Source: Legionella erythra (GTDB taxonomy: Bacteria > Pseudomonadota > Gammaproteobacteria > Legionellales > Legionellaceae). Taken from it: DNA of 64,000 nt. The position numbers and the translations under genes are program-made. This document shows positions 19,599-28,799 of this stretch, in pieces. The notes under the pieces were generated by a model that had not been told where the DNA came from, ran no database searches, and saw only the letters and a program-made list of their open reading frames with translations. Each line of letters opens with the position of its first letter. Positions within the stretch are counted from its first letter, which is position 1. The stretch is taken from positions 628,233-692,232 of the forward strand of contig NZ_LNYA01000034.1 in NCBI RefSeq assembly GCF_001467615.1, in the 5' to 3' direction.

Positions 19599-20879
19599 TT
19601 GTTTGAACGACCGCAAGGTGGCGAGCGCGCTATCCTGGTGCAACTGGCGCTTCCCGGTGTCGATGCCGGCAAGGCTTTAGCCGAATTTAAAGAACTGGCT
19701 GTATCGGCTCAGGCGGAAGTGTTAGCCTGCGTTACCGGCACCCGCGCTACCCCTGAAGCCAAGTATTATGTTGGTCTGGGCAAGGCTGAGGAGATCCAGG
19801 CTCTGGTCTTGGCCGAGCAGGCCGAACTGGTCTTGGTTAATCATGAATTGTCGCCTTCCCAGGAACGAAATCTTGAGCGACTGCTGCAATGCCGCGTGGT
19901 CGATCGAAGCGGCCTGATACTCGATATTTTTGCTCAGCGCGCCCGTACTTTTGAAGGGAAATTACAGGTAGAACTGGCGCAATTGCAGCATCTTTCCACA
20001 CGCTTGGTCCGCGGCTGGACTCACCTTGAGCGCCAAAAAGGCGGTATTGGTCTGCGTGGTCCTGGTGAAACCCAGCTTGAAACAGATAGACGTCTATTGC
20101 GGGAGCGCATTAAATACATCAATAAACGGCTTGAAAAAGTTCGGCGCAGCCGCGATCAAAACCGTCGCGCCCGTCAAAAAGCCGATCTGAAAACCGTTTC
20201 GCTGGTGGGCTATACCAATGCCGGCAAATCAACCCTGTTCAACGCACTGACTGGCGGTCACAGTTATGCGGCCGATCAGTTGTTTGCGACTTTAGATCCC
20301 ACCATGCGTAAACTGGATATTCCTGGCTCTTCGTCCATCATTCTTGCCGATACGGTGGGCTTCATTCGTGATTTACCTCATGATCTGGTGGAAGCCTTCC
20401 GCGCTACACTGGAAGAAACAGCACAGGCTGATTTATTACTGCATGTGATAGATATTGCCGATCCGCATTGGCGGGATACGGTGTTTGCCGTGCAGCAAGT
20501 ATTAAAAGAAATCGGTGTTGATGATATACCGGTTATTCAGGTCTTTAATAAAATTGACCAGTTCGACGACTGGCAGCCAAAACTGGATCAGCAGGAAGAC
20601 ACCTGTAAGGTTTGGCTTTCAGCCAAAAGCGGTGAAGGACTTGATTTATTGATTAGGGCCATCGCCACGCAACTTCATGGGATTAGCGTTGAGGAAACCG
20701 TTACCCTTGGCCCTGAGCAGGCCAGATTGCGTGCTCAACTCTATCAGTTGGGGGCTGTGAAAGAAGAAGTCAGTAACGAGGATGGCGGGTGGCAACTCAC
20801 CATCAACATGACGCAAAACCAAAAGCAGCGCTTGTTTGCTTCGAGCAGCGATAATCAGGAACAGGAAGCGGAGTATTAG
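19599..20879 (+). CDS. hflX: Ribosome-rescue GTPase HflX
   Basis: A 426-residue GTPase that splits or rescues stalled ribosomes. The N-terminal domain (VLACVTGTRATPEAKYYVGLGKAEE) and the glycine-rich RGPGETQLETDRR are typical, and the G domain shows GYTNAGKST, DTVGFIRDLP and NKID. The probable start is TTG 19599 (MFERPQGGERAILV), as the similarity begins there. It follows hfq. Its stop overlaps the end of the convergent thioredoxin gene by four bases. Confidence 0.97.
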   Translation: MFERPQGGERAILVQLALPGVDAGKALAEFKELAVSAQAEVLACVTGTRATPEAKYYVGLGKAEEIQALVLAEQAELVLVNHELSPSQERNLERLLQCRVVDRSGLILDIFAQRARTFEGKLQVELAQLQHLSTRLVRGWTHLERQKGGIGLRGPGETQLETDRRLLRERIKYINKRLEKVRRSRDQNRRARQKADLKTVSLVGYTNAGKSTLFNALTGGHSYAADQLFATLDPTMRKLDIPGSSSIILADTVGFIRDLPHDLVEAFRATLEETAQADLLLHVIDIADPHWRDTVFAVQQVLKEIGVDDIPVIQVFNKIDQFDDWQPKLDQQEDTCKVWLSAKSGEGLDLLIRAIATQLHGISVEETVTLGPEQARLRAQLYQLGAVKEEVSNEDGGWQLTINMTQNQKQRLFASSSDNQEQEAEY

Positions 20880-21325
20880 CCGCGACTAATGATTTCCCTT
20901 AATGTATCCAGGGTTTGACTGCCATACAGCGCGGTCAAAAACTCTCCTCGCGGGTTAAAAACAAAGGTTACTGGTACCCCGCGAATATCCCCCAGATCCA
21001 GGGCATGGCGAGGATCCTTTTGCAGACTGGGGTAGCGGATACGGTGTTGTTTGATTAAAGTGCGTTGTTCGGCTACGGACAATCCTTCATAATTCACGGC
21101 GAACAAAGCAACCCTGTCTTTTTCTATTCGGTAAAAACGATTAAATTCCTGGATTTCGTCTACACAAGGCTGGCACCAGCTGGCCCAGTAGTTAATCATC
21201 ACCCATTTACCTTTTAGGTCATTCATGGCAATTTTTCTACCCTGAATGTCGGTTAACACGACGCCGGCATGTGCCCAGTGAGCCAGTAGAAGTAAACCAA
21301 GGAAAACAATTTTTTTTAGTGGCAT
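20876..21325 (-). CDS. TlpA/ResA-type periplasmic thioredoxin
   Basis: A 149-residue thioredoxin-fold protein with a hydrophobic leader (KKIVFLGLLLLAHWAHA) and the redox centre WCQPC in INYWASWCQPCVDE. The cis-proline motif GVPVTFVF follows. It probably reduces or oxidises disulfides in the periplasm, as TlpA or ResA does in cytochrome maturation. I chose ATG 21325 so that the leader begins directly; the frame continues upstream to 21430 without a signal-like start, and no strong ribosome site is visible for either. It is convergent with hflX. Confidence 0.88.
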   Translation of the reverse strand: MPLKKIVFLGLLLLAHWAHAGVVLTDIQGRKIAMNDLKGKWVMINYWASWCQPCVDEIQEFNRFYRIEKDRVALFAVNYEGLSVAEQRTLIKQHRIRYPSLQKDPRHALDLGDIRGVPVTFVFNPRGEFLTALYGSQTLDTLREIISRG

Positions 21326-21524
21326 GGTAGAATCCAGAATAAATTGAGCGTTGCCTGTAACCCAGACCAAATACCCACGACGTGGGGAATCGATTGGGAT
21401 TCTGGTTTTGAAGGCTCTTGTATAAATCAATTATGTTATCATAGTTCATTTATTTTCTGGCAGTTTCTTTATGGATTCAATTGGTCTTTCTCTACCCATG
21501 ACATGGAGAAATAAGTGACAAATA

Positions 21525-21556
21525 GTTAATATTTATTAAGCATTATTATTTATAAT
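21525..21556 (+). promoter_or_regulatory. PmrA-like box and -10 element before the lipase-like gene
   Basis: GTTAATATT at 21525-21533 resembles the Legionella PmrA site (cTTAATatT), and TATAAT follows at 21551-21556. The box occupies the -35 position with 17 bases between it and the -10, the geometry reported for PmrA-activated effector genes. Confidence 0.5.
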
Positions 21557-21586
21557 GACTTCAAGAGACCTAACCCGTAACCAACA

Positions 21587-22855
21587 ATGCCAGACTATTC
21601 ATTAACACAACTTTTAAACAATCCGGACCTGTTAAATAAGGATAACCGCTCTAATAAAAAGGGAGGACCTGTTGTCCACCTTAAAAAAGATGCAAAACTC
21701 AAGGAACCGGTAGAGGTTGTTGTACCGCCTTATGATGAACATAGAGAAAGGGATTATATTGTTAACGGTAGTTATCGCGATCAACTGTACCAATTTACCT
21801 ATAACCATCGCCGCAGTATTTTCCAATCCAGGACTCAGGCGGTCCAGGGTTATACAGTCCATCCCGTACTGAATAAGCCGGGATTTCGCTGCACTGCCGC
21901 TGTTGCCAATAAAATTGAAGGCGATACAGTTGAGCTTCATATTAACTTTTTAGGCACTATTGATTTCGCCTCCCTCAGAGCCGATGTGGACAAAGAGGGT
22001 CCAGGTCAGCACCTGTTAAAGAAATATGAAAGCGACTTGATTAAAAAAGTAAATGACATGATTTTGCAGCTGTCCAAACAACACCCGGATAAAAAAATAA
22101 GATTAAGGGTAGCTGGCCATAGTCTCGGTGGATCATTGGCCAAGGGATTTGCTCATACCGTTCAACGAGCCTGCGTGGTGCAACAGGATACTCTAGACGG
22201 TGCAGGTATTATCAGTAAGATAGAAGAGGCAGGTTTTAAACCAACCAATCCGGAGCGGTTAAGAAAAAAACTCGATGCTGACCGTAAAGAGTTTGGAAAA
22301 CTGGATAGTTTGAAAAAATTAGCAGGTGTCACCGTTTATGCTCTGGGTTCTCCGGGTGTCGGCAGAATCACAGATGAAGATGCTACCGCATTAACTTACG
22401 CACATGACGATAATTTTTTAAGGGTTTATCATCATTATCATGAAGAAGATGATATTCGACGATTTGGAGAAGTGGAGTTTTTGTCCGGTCAATGGGGTAA
22501 ACCCAACATAAAAGTAAACAGGGCCGTCAGTTATAATGGCAAAATCGAACAATATCGCAAAGACCGAGTAGAGGGTTTACCGTTCCCTGGCATTGGCAAG
22601 ACTGTCATGGCGGCTCATATTATGACCATTCGCAACGAAGATTTTAAGCATGATCAGGATGTCTCTGATCTTCTCGCGCAAAAATCGGAAGAAAAATTTC
22701 ATTTTTCCCCATTCCTTTGGGCATTGTATGAAGCCTCTTACATGATTATGAGCGTCATTGCCAAATTGGCTGAAGGAAAAGCGAAGGAAGGGGATTTCCT
22801 ATACTCCTACCCAGTGGACGACGAGCTTCCAACACCCACTTTTGTTATGAATTAA
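21587..22855 (+). CDS. Lipase-like alpha/beta hydrolase, candidate effector
   Basis: A 422-residue protein without signal peptide. The nucleophile elbow RVAGHSLGGSLAKGF places the catalytic serine at residue 179, preceded by the lipase-class-3-like NDMILQLSKQHPDKKIRLRV. After the elbow comes a charged helical insertion (residues about 205-255) and then VTVYALGSPGVGRITDED, with the strand-turn where the acid usually sits, and a His-rich stretch (VYHHYHEEDD). Substrate is unknown; a phospholipid or host ester is plausible. A PmrA-like box upstream and position beside the PlcC-like gene support a translocated effector. A 12-bp terminator-like hairpin follows. Confidence 0.75.
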   Translation: MPDYSLTQLLNNPDLLNKDNRSNKKGGPVVHLKKDAKLKEPVEVVVPPYDEHRERDYIVNGSYRDQLYQFTYNHRRSIFQSRTQAVQGYTVHPVLNKPGFRCTAAVANKIEGDTVELHINFLGTIDFASLRADVDKEGPGQHLLKKYESDLIKKVNDMILQLSKQHPDKKIRLRVAGHSLGGSLAKGFAHTVQRACVVQQDTLDGAGIISKIEEAGFKPTNPERLRKKLDADRKEFGKLDSLKKLAGVTVYALGSPGVGRITDEDATALTYAHDDNFLRVYHHYHEEDDIRRFGEVEFLSGQWGKPNIKVNRAVSYNGKIEQYRKDRVEGLPFPGIGKTVMAAHIMTIRNEDFKHDQDVSDLLAQKSEEKFHFSPFLWALYEASYMIMSVIAKLAEGKAKEGDFLYSYPVDDELPTPTFVMN

Positions 22856-22897
22856 TGGTCAAACCAAAGGCTTTGATTGCGAGGGCCCCTATCGGTA

Positions 22898-22929
22898 AGC
22901 CATTAAGGAGCTGCTTATCCTCAATGGCT
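22898..22929. terminator. Bidirectional terminator-like hairpin
   Basis: AGCCATTAAGGA (22898-22909) pairs with TCCTCAATGGCT (22918-22929), 12 positions with one A-C mismatch and an eight-base loop, followed by ATTTATTTATT. It lies between two convergent genes. Confidence 0.7.
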
Positions 22930-22939
22930 ATTTATTTAT

Positions 22940-24496
22940 TCAGGAGCCGAGGGCAAGCGTCGTCTCCAGTGTCTCGTCCTTTTCCTTCAAGTTAACTACG
23001 GGTGCTGCAAGCAAACCATGTTTGCGCAGGGCTTGTTGCAATGAGGCTCCCGTAACCGGTGTGCGCCAATCGGCATTGACCTGAAGGGATGGTGTTGTGC
23101 AGGGCGGGATAGGAATGGGCTGCCGTTCGGGATTTAAATCCTGCTCTTCCTTTTGAATACGCAATGATTCATTGAGTGAAAGCGTTTGCAGCTTCCCTTG
23201 GTAAACATAAGGAAAAAGCCTTAATTTAGCGACCAGATTGAAGGCGCTCCATTTGCTGGTTAATGGTGAATAACCATGCGCACCAGGATTTTCACGCAGC
23301 TGTTGGTAATCCGAAGGCGACAGTAAATGGATTTTGCTTAAATCATTACGATAAAAAATTCCCTCATTTGCATCCAGCACAAGCAGGGGTTGGGGTTGAC
23401 GGTACGTTTTATCAACATCCGGCAGGTCTTCAAGACCGGCATACTGATCCTGCGCGGGCAATTCACCGCCCTGAAAAACCCGTTCCAGGTCGCCCAGTGA
23501 TTTTTGCATGCCGCTAAGACAGGCTGTTTTATTAAAGTGATTGATGCACTCATCAAAATCACTGTCGCCTCGGGCCGGATTCGGCGGATCGGACGGGGTT
23601 GGGGTTGGATCGTAGGCGCGGGTCGTGTAAACACCGACACGATTCAGTTCGTTATGGAGGTCGTTAGCTAGAATACCGCCTAATATGCCAAACCGTTCCT
23701 GAAGTAATACACGCAGATCACTGACCATGGACATATGACCTGAGGCAAAATGATCGGAGTAATAATGGAGGGTAAATAATTCCAGTCCCAGTCCCATGGC
23801 TTGATAACGATAGGCCAGATCGCGCAATTCATCAGCAGTTAAAGACTTGCCTTTATTCAAACGATCCAATAAGTCACGCGTGGCCGCCTGTTTGGGCATG
23901 CTGTTTGGATCATTTGCCAATTGCTGAAGTTCATAGGCAATGCGGGTGAACTCCAGGGCCAGATGATGGCCAATTGTATAAACCCGGACGGACCAGGGTG
24001 TGAAATGGGTCTGGTTACGGTTTAACATTTCACCATAATCTTTCACACGCAGATAAAACATCAACTGTTTGACATAATCATTTAAGGTATCTGAAAAAGG
24101 CAGGTAGCGTGTCTGGTCAATGCGATAAATTTTATCAATGTCACCGCGGCTGACTTCAGGCGAAGCAAGATTGTTATAAGCCCGCAGCAAAGCCTGATGA
24201 TCTTCTGGCCTGACCGGTTGATTGATTAATTTTTTACCGATTGATTTGGTTTTTTGCCCATGGCATTTCGGCAAATTTAAATCCATGACCCAAGTTGCAT
24301 CGGTAAAAAAATCGCCGGCCATGGCAATGATTTCACCAAAAGACAATTCCATCGCCATGGGCTCAGGAAAACCCGTGTTGGAAAAACGCATCAGGCGTAG
24401 ATGTAATGTCCCCTGCTCACCGATTTTTAAATAAGGGTTGTTTTTAACCTTAAATGTTAAAGCATTGCCTAATGCAGTATGTTCCTTGGTATCCAC
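22940..24496 (-). CDS. plcC: Zinc-dependent phospholipase C-like protein (PlcC/CegC1-like)
   Basis: A 518-residue protein. The region around residues 240-290 has HYYSDHFASGHMSMVSDL and GILANDLHNELNRVGVYTTRA, which match the DHF..GH / H(D/N)E.N histidine-rich zinc sites of the bacterial PLC family found in Pseudomonas and Legionella. HHLALEFTRIAYEL may supply a further ligand. In L. pneumophila cegC1/plcC (lpg0012) lies just after hflX and a thioredoxin, matching this place. I start it at GTG 24496 because AAAGGAG lies just upstream; the frame stays open to 24580. It would hydrolyse phospholipid head groups, probably after Dot/Icm or type II export. No classical signal peptide is visible. Confidence 0.75.
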   Translation of the reverse strand: MDTKEHTALGNALTFKVKNNPYLKIGEQGTLHLRLMRFSNTGFPEPMAMELSFGEIIAMAGDFFTDATWVMDLNLPKCHGQKTKSIGKKLINQPVRPEDHQALLRAYNNLASPEVSRGDIDKIYRIDQTRYLPFSDTLNDYVKQLMFYLRVKDYGEMLNRNQTHFTPWSVRVYTIGHHLALEFTRIAYELQQLANDPNSMPKQAATRDLLDRLNKGKSLTADELRDLAYRYQAMGLGLELFTLHYYSDHFASGHMSMVSDLRVLLQERFGILGGILANDLHNELNRVGVYTTRAYDPTPTPSDPPNPARGDSDFDECINHFNKTACLSGMQKSLGDLERVFQGGELPAQDQYAGLEDLPDVDKTYRQPQPLLVLDANEGIFYRNDLSKIHLLSPSDYQQLRENPGAHGYSPLTSKWSAFNLVAKLRLFPYVYQGKLQTLSLNESLRIQKEEQDLNPERQPIPIPPCTTPSLQVNADWRTPVTGASLQQALRKHGLLAAPVVNLKEKDETLETTLALGS

Positions 24497-24696
24497 AGAC
24501 AACTCCTTTTGTTGTTGAATAAAGTAGAAACGGCGATGCAACTTGAGGTTTGAGTGAGCGAGCCTCAGAATAGTAATCATAGAACAGGGATCTTAAAACG
24601 GCAAAAAGACCAGGGGTAAATAAATCAGCTTATAACCATCCCTATATTCAGGTTTTTAAACTATGCTAAAGTCATTCGGATTGAAGCGAGAGGCCA

Positions 24697-25530
24697 ATGA
24701 ATCAAATCGAAGTAAAAGAACGCCTGCAGGGTACGCTGGTGCGTGAGGGCGCAGGGGTAAAACTGTTTCGTTACATCGGGGCGGACAGGCAAAACAATTA
24801 TGAACCATTCTTATTATTTGATTTTTTTGACAGTGAGGATCCCCTGGATTTTATGGCGGGTTTTCCACCCCATCCCCATCGTGGTTTTGAAACCGTCACT
24901 TACCTGCTTGCGGGGCAAATCGCTCATGAGGACAATAACGGCCGGCATGGTTTGATTGGTCCTGGTGATGTGCAGTGGATGACGGCCGGTAAAGGCATCA
25001 TTCATTCTGAAATGCCGCAACAGGCGGATGGCCGCCTGACTGGTTTGCAATTATGGCTTAATCTGCCGGCTGCCAGCAAATGGGTTGAACCAAGCTATCA
25101 GGAATTTACTGCCGATGAATTGCCGGTGGAAGAATTGCCGGCAGGCGGGCAAATCAAAGTCGTTGCTGGCGAAACACGGCAGGGAAGCCGGTCACCTATC
25201 CATGGCATAGCCACCAAGCCCTTGTTTCTTGATATTTCTCTATCAGCCGAAGAGACAGTAAGCGACGTGATTACCAATGATCATCAGGCACTGCTTTTTG
25301 TTCTAAAAGGAAAAATAGCCGTGGGCCGTGATGTGGTCATGGCCCATACCCTTGCTGTCTTAAGTAACGGCGGCGATTTACTGCTGCGGGCGATGGATGG
25401 GGAAGCGCGTTGTCTGCTCATCGCGGCAAAAAAACTGCATGAGCCGATTGCCCGATTGGGGCCTTTTGTTATGAATACTCAGGAGGAAGTCATGCAGGCT
25501 CTGGATGATTTTCGCAATAACCGTTTTTAA
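24697..25530 (+). CDS. Pirin family protein
   Basis: A 277-residue bicupin. The N-terminal cupin shows the metal site [22 protein letters not shown] and the conserved [19 protein letters not shown]. Pirins bind iron and some oxidise quercetin; the bacterial physiological role is usually unclear. The C-terminal cupin ([12 protein letters not shown]) is intact. It is followed 14 bases later by wrbA, so the two probably form one redox-stress transcript. Confidence 0.93.
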   Translation: MNQIEVKERLQGTLVREGAGVKLFRYIGADRQNNYEPFLLFDFFDSEDPLDFMAGFPPHPHRGFETVTYLLAGQIAHEDNNGRHGLIGPGDVQWMTAGKGIIHSEMPQQADGRLTGLQLWLNLPAASKWVEPSYQEFTADELPVEELPAGGQIKVVAGETRQGSRSPIHGIATKPLFLDISLSAEETVSDVITNDHQALLFVLKGKIAVGRDVVMAHTLAVLSNGGDLLLRAMDGEARCLLIAAKKLHEPIARLGPFVMNTQEEVMQALDDFRNNRF

Positions 25531-25544
25531 TCAAGGAGGAGTCA

Positions 25545-26144
25545 ATGGCCAAGGTATTGATATTGTATTATTCCAGTTACGGTCATGTGGAAACCATGGC
25601 CTATGAAGTCGAAAAGGGGGTGAAGGAAGTGGATGGGGTGACAGTAGTGGTCAAACGCGTACCAGAAACCATGCCGGAAGAAGTAGCTAAAAAAGCCGGT
25701 GTCAAACTCAACCAGACTGCACCTGTTGCGACACCGCAGGAATTGGTTGATTATGACGCGATTATTTTTGGCACCCCGACCCGGTTTGGTAACATGGCGG
25801 CACAAATGCGCAATTTTCTTGATCAAACCGGCGGCATGTGGGTTAAGGGCGGCCTGATTGGCAAAGTCGGCAGCGTGTTTGTTTCGACAGGGACTGGCGG
25901 AGGCAATGAGTCCACCATCATGTCGTTCTGGAATACCCTGGTGCATCATGGCATGGTGTTAGTGGGTGTTCCCTATTCGGAATCGGCATTGACCGACTTA
26001 AGCCAAATGCGGGGTGGTTCGCCCTTTGGCGCCGGAACGATTGCCGGGTCGGATGGTAAACTGAAACCCAATGCCATTGAACTGACGATTGCTCGTGCGC
26101 AAGGGCGCCACGTAGCCTCCCTGGCCAAACGGTTATTTGGCTGA
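25545..26144 (+). CDS. wrbA: NAD(P)H:quinone oxidoreductase WrbA
   Basis: A 199-residue flavodoxin-like enzyme that reduces quinones by two electrons, avoiding semiquinones. It has the FMN loop [34 protein letters not shown] and [12 protein letters not shown], all characteristic of WrbA. AAGGAGG precedes ATG 25545. Length is standard. Confidence 0.97.
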   Translation: MAKVLILYYSSYGHVETMAYEVEKGVKEVDGVTVVVKRVPETMPEEVAKKAGVKLNQTAPVATPQELVDYDAIIFGTPTRFGNMAAQMRNFLDQTGGMWVKGGLIGKVGSVFVSTGTGGGNESTIMSFWNTLVHHGMVLVGVPYSESALTDLSQMRGGSPFGAGTIAGSDGKLKPNAIELTIARAQGRHVASLAKRLFG

Positions 26145-26191
26145 TACTCGTCTTAATTGCCCTTATAATGCACAATTTGCCCATTGAGTTA

Positions 26192-26220
26192 TTGGCTGGT
26201 ATGGCCAAATGATGTATAAT
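26192..26220 (+). promoter_or_regulatory. Probable sigma70 promoter for the TauE-like gene
   Basis: TTGGCT (26192-26197) and TATAAT (26215-26220) are separated by 17 bases, 22 bases before the start codon of the next gene. Confidence 0.6.
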
Positions 26221-26242
26221 CACTGGTCATTCCGGCATATCG

Positions 26243-27211
26243 ATGGCTAGTTTAGCTTTTCTTGGTCAATTGATATGGCTTAAGCTTAACTTTTTATGGC
26301 TTGTGGGGCTGATGGCAATTCCTCTTATTATTTTTACCATACTTCTTTTAAGCATGATTTGCGTGGCGGCGATGCTGTATCGTCTTTATACCCAGCCTAA
26401 GGTGATTTTGTCCATTCTGGATTACATTAAATTAATGGCGAGCGGCGTTATTGCCTTCATTGCCGATACCTTGGGGGTTGGCAGCTTTGCTGTGAATGTG
26501 GCCCTTGCCAAACTTTTAGGGACGTTCCCGGATGATGAACTCCCGGCCGTTAATAACGGCGCCCAGGTCATCCCGGGTACCATTGAGTCTTTGTTTTTTA
26601 TGCAACTCATTGATGTTAATTTAACGACATTAATCACCCTCGTTTCCGGCGCCTGCCTGGGCGGACTAATCGGTGGCACGGTGGTCAGCCGGCTTAGTAA
26701 ACAAGCCATTCGCTTAGCCATGATGTGTTGCTTTCCTTTGTTAATTGCCTTACTGGTATGCCATCAATTGCGCCTCATCCCATTCGGAGGTGACGCCGTG
26801 GATTTGCATAGCTACAAGTTACTCATTGGGTTTTTGGCGATGATAGTCTGCGGTGCTTTGACTTCGGTGGGCATTGGTCTGTTTGTGATGGTGCAAAGCG
26901 TTTTATTTTTATTAAATGTGTCGCCGGTGGTTGCCTTCCCCATTATGACCACGGCTGGAGCCATGCAGCAGCCATTGACCACGCTGGTTTTTTTACAACA
27001 TGACAAAATACCGATGAAAAAAACGCTGGTCTTAAGTTTAGCCGGCTGTATCGGCGTTCTTATTACCATTCCCGTGTTCACGTCGTTAACGGTGACTTGG
27101 CTGCATTCATTATTACTGGTTATTTTAATTTATAATCTTTATGCTATCAGCCGCACCTATTTTCAAAACCGTACAAGGGCCCGCAGTCAGGCATTGCTGA
27201 TGTGCACCTGA
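26243..27211 (+). CDS. TauE/SafE-like membrane permease
   Basis: A 322-residue polytopic inner-membrane protein with about eight hydrophobic segments. The repeated Gly-rich motifs FIADTLGVGSFAVNVALAKLLG and GACLGGLIGGTVVSRLSKQAIRLAM fit the TauE/SafE/TSUP family, which moves sulfur-containing or other organic anions. A second half repeat is GALTSVGIGLFVMVQSVLFLL with TTAGAMQQPLTTLVF. The substrate cannot be read from sequence. No strong ribosome site precedes ATG 26243, so the start is uncertain. Confidence 0.8.
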   Translation: MASLAFLGQLIWLKLNFLWLVGLMAIPLIIFTILLLSMICVAAMLYRLYTQPKVILSILDYIKLMASGVIAFIADTLGVGSFAVNVALAKLLGTFPDDELPAVNNGAQVIPGTIESLFFMQLIDVNLTTLITLVSGACLGGLIGGTVVSRLSKQAIRLAMMCCFPLLIALLVCHQLRLIPFGGDAVDLHSYKLLIGFLAMIVCGALTSVGIGLFVMVQSVLFLLNVSPVVAFPIMTTAGAMQQPLTTLVFLQHDKIPMKKTLVLSLAGCIGVLITIPVFTSLTVTWLHSLLLVILIYNLYAISRTYFQNRTRARSQALLMCT

Positions 27212-27246
27212 GCCGTTAATTTTGGATAAGCTTTAAGGATGAAGTC

Positions 27247-28323
27247 ATGAAAAAAATTGCAAGCATTGTAGCCAGTATCCTGTTAAGTTTTTCAAGTCAT
27301 GCTTTAAATAACCGCTTTGATACCATGGTTATTTTGGGGGACAGTATGTCTGACAATGGCAATATTTACCGCTTCCTCTGGCATTATCTACCGGCATCGC
27401 CTCCTTATTACGAAGGCCGATTTTCCAATGGCCCCCTGTGGATAGAATACCTTTATCAGCATTATTTTCCCGCTGATTACACCATCGGCTTTCAGGATTA
27501 TGCTGTCGGTGGTGCAGGGGCTGTGTTGTCCTACAAGGAAAATCTGCCGTTTACTCTGACGTTTGAAGTGGACAATTACTTGTATTGGCATACTTATGGG
27601 CATAAGGAAACCACATTATATACCCTATGGATCGGTGCCAATAATTATTTAAATGGTCCAACCAATGTCGAACCGTTGACGGATGGCGTGGTGGCGGCGA
27701 TTGGTTCCGCTGCCGAGCGGCTTATCAGTTATGGCGGCAATAAATTTTTAATTGTGAACCTGCCAGACATTGGTCATGCTCCGTTTGCCAAAGAAAATAA
27801 TAATGGGGCGTTATTGACGCAATTGACCCTGACCCACAACCGCAAACTGAAAGACGAAGTCGAGCGATTGAAGGCGAAATACCAGGATGTTATTTTCATC
27901 TATTTTGATATCTACAGCTATTTTGTAGAGGCCACCCAGCATGCTAATGATTATGGATTGACGAATACCGAGGAACCCTGCTACCTGGGAGGCTACACGG
28001 GCTGGGTTAAAGCTTTGATGCCGGATGAGGCCACTTTGTATGAAAACATGCAGAAACGTTATCCTAAGCTTACTGAAGAGCAGCGGTTAATGATAAACTC
28101 CAACCCCGAGTTGCATGAAGCCATGCTAACCGATTATTTGCATGCGTTACTTCCCGCTCGACTTCAGGATGAACCTTTACAATGCGACGGCTACCTTTTC
28201 TGGGATCGTGTTCATCCGACCACGACTGTGCATCGCTTTATTGCCGACAAGGTAAAGGCTCTCATTGATGATGCGGGTTTGTTGGCGGTATTGCCTGACA
28301 ATAAGATGAAGAAGGCCAGTTGA
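27247..28323 (+). CDS. Secreted GDSL (SGNH) lipase/lysophospholipase-like
   Basis: A 358-residue hydrolase with a signal peptide (KKIASIVASILLSFSSHA). Block I is VILGDSMSDNGN (nucleophile Ser), block II is GRFSNGPLWIEY, block III is LWIGANNYL, and block V is FWDRVHPTTTVH, carrying the Asp-His pair. This layout resembles the GDSL lipases of Legionella (PlaA/PlaC/PlaD group), which act as lysophospholipases or acyltransferases after type II secretion. Which one it corresponds to I cannot say. The stop overlaps the start of darP. Confidence 0.88.
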   Translation: MKKIASIVASILLSFSSHALNNRFDTMVILGDSMSDNGNIYRFLWHYLPASPPYYEGRFSNGPLWIEYLYQHYFPADYTIGFQDYAVGGAGAVLSYKENLPFTLTFEVDNYLYWHTYGHKETTLYTLWIGANNYLNGPTNVEPLTDGVVAAIGSAAERLISYGGNKFLIVNLPDIGHAPFAKENNNGALLTQLTLTHNRKLKDEVERLKAKYQDVIFIYFDIYSYFVEATQHANDYGLTNTEEPCYLGGYTGWVKALMPDEATLYENMQKRYPKLTEEQRLMINSNPELHEAMLTDYLHALLPARLQDEPLQCDGYLFWDRVHPTTTVHRFIADKVKALIDDAGLLAVLPDNKMKKAS

Positions 28324-28799
28324 TGGAAGAATCGAAAAGTAAATCACAAAAAAAGCGAGAGGCGGATGCATTACAGAAATTGGGCGTTGAATTAATTGGC
28401 TTAAGTCAGGCCAAGCTGGATCAATTGCCCTTGCCGCCCAATTTGCGGCAGGCGATTATGGATGCTAAAACCATCAAGAGTCATGGTGCAATACGCCGTC
28501 AGTCCCAGTTAATCGGTAAATTAATGCGAGCGTCCGACTATGAGGCCATCGCGGAAGCCTATAATCAATTTATTGAAGAAGACAATGCTAAAACAGCAGC
28601 GTTTCATGAGTTGGAGCAATGGCGTGATCGATTAATCACGGAGGGGAAGGATGCTTTGACGCAATTTATTGATTGCTATCACCCAGACGATGTGCAGCAA
28701 TTACGCCAATTGGTTAAAAAAGCCATTGAAGAACGGGATAAGGATACCCATACCGGCGCATCTAAAGCGTTGTTTCGCTTTTTAAGGTCCTGTTTATAA
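28323..28799 (+). CDS. darP: Ribosome-associated protein DarP (YjgA)
   Basis: A 158-residue cytoplasmic protein of the YjgA/DarP family, a 50S assembly factor. The N-terminus SKSKSQKKREADALQKLGVELIGLS and ALPPNLRQAI-like segment (LPLPPNLRQAIMDAKTI) are typical. The start is ATG 28323, overlapping the TGA of the lipase gene. Its stop overlaps the start of rlmKL. Confidence 0.94.
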   Translation: MEESKSKSQKKREADALQKLGVELIGLSQAKLDQLPLPPNLRQAIMDAKTIKSHGAIRRQSQLIGKLMRASDYEAIAEAYNQFIEEDNAKTAAFHELEQWRDRLITEGKDALTQFIDCYHPDDVQQLRQLVKKAIEERDKDTHTGASKALFRFLRSCL

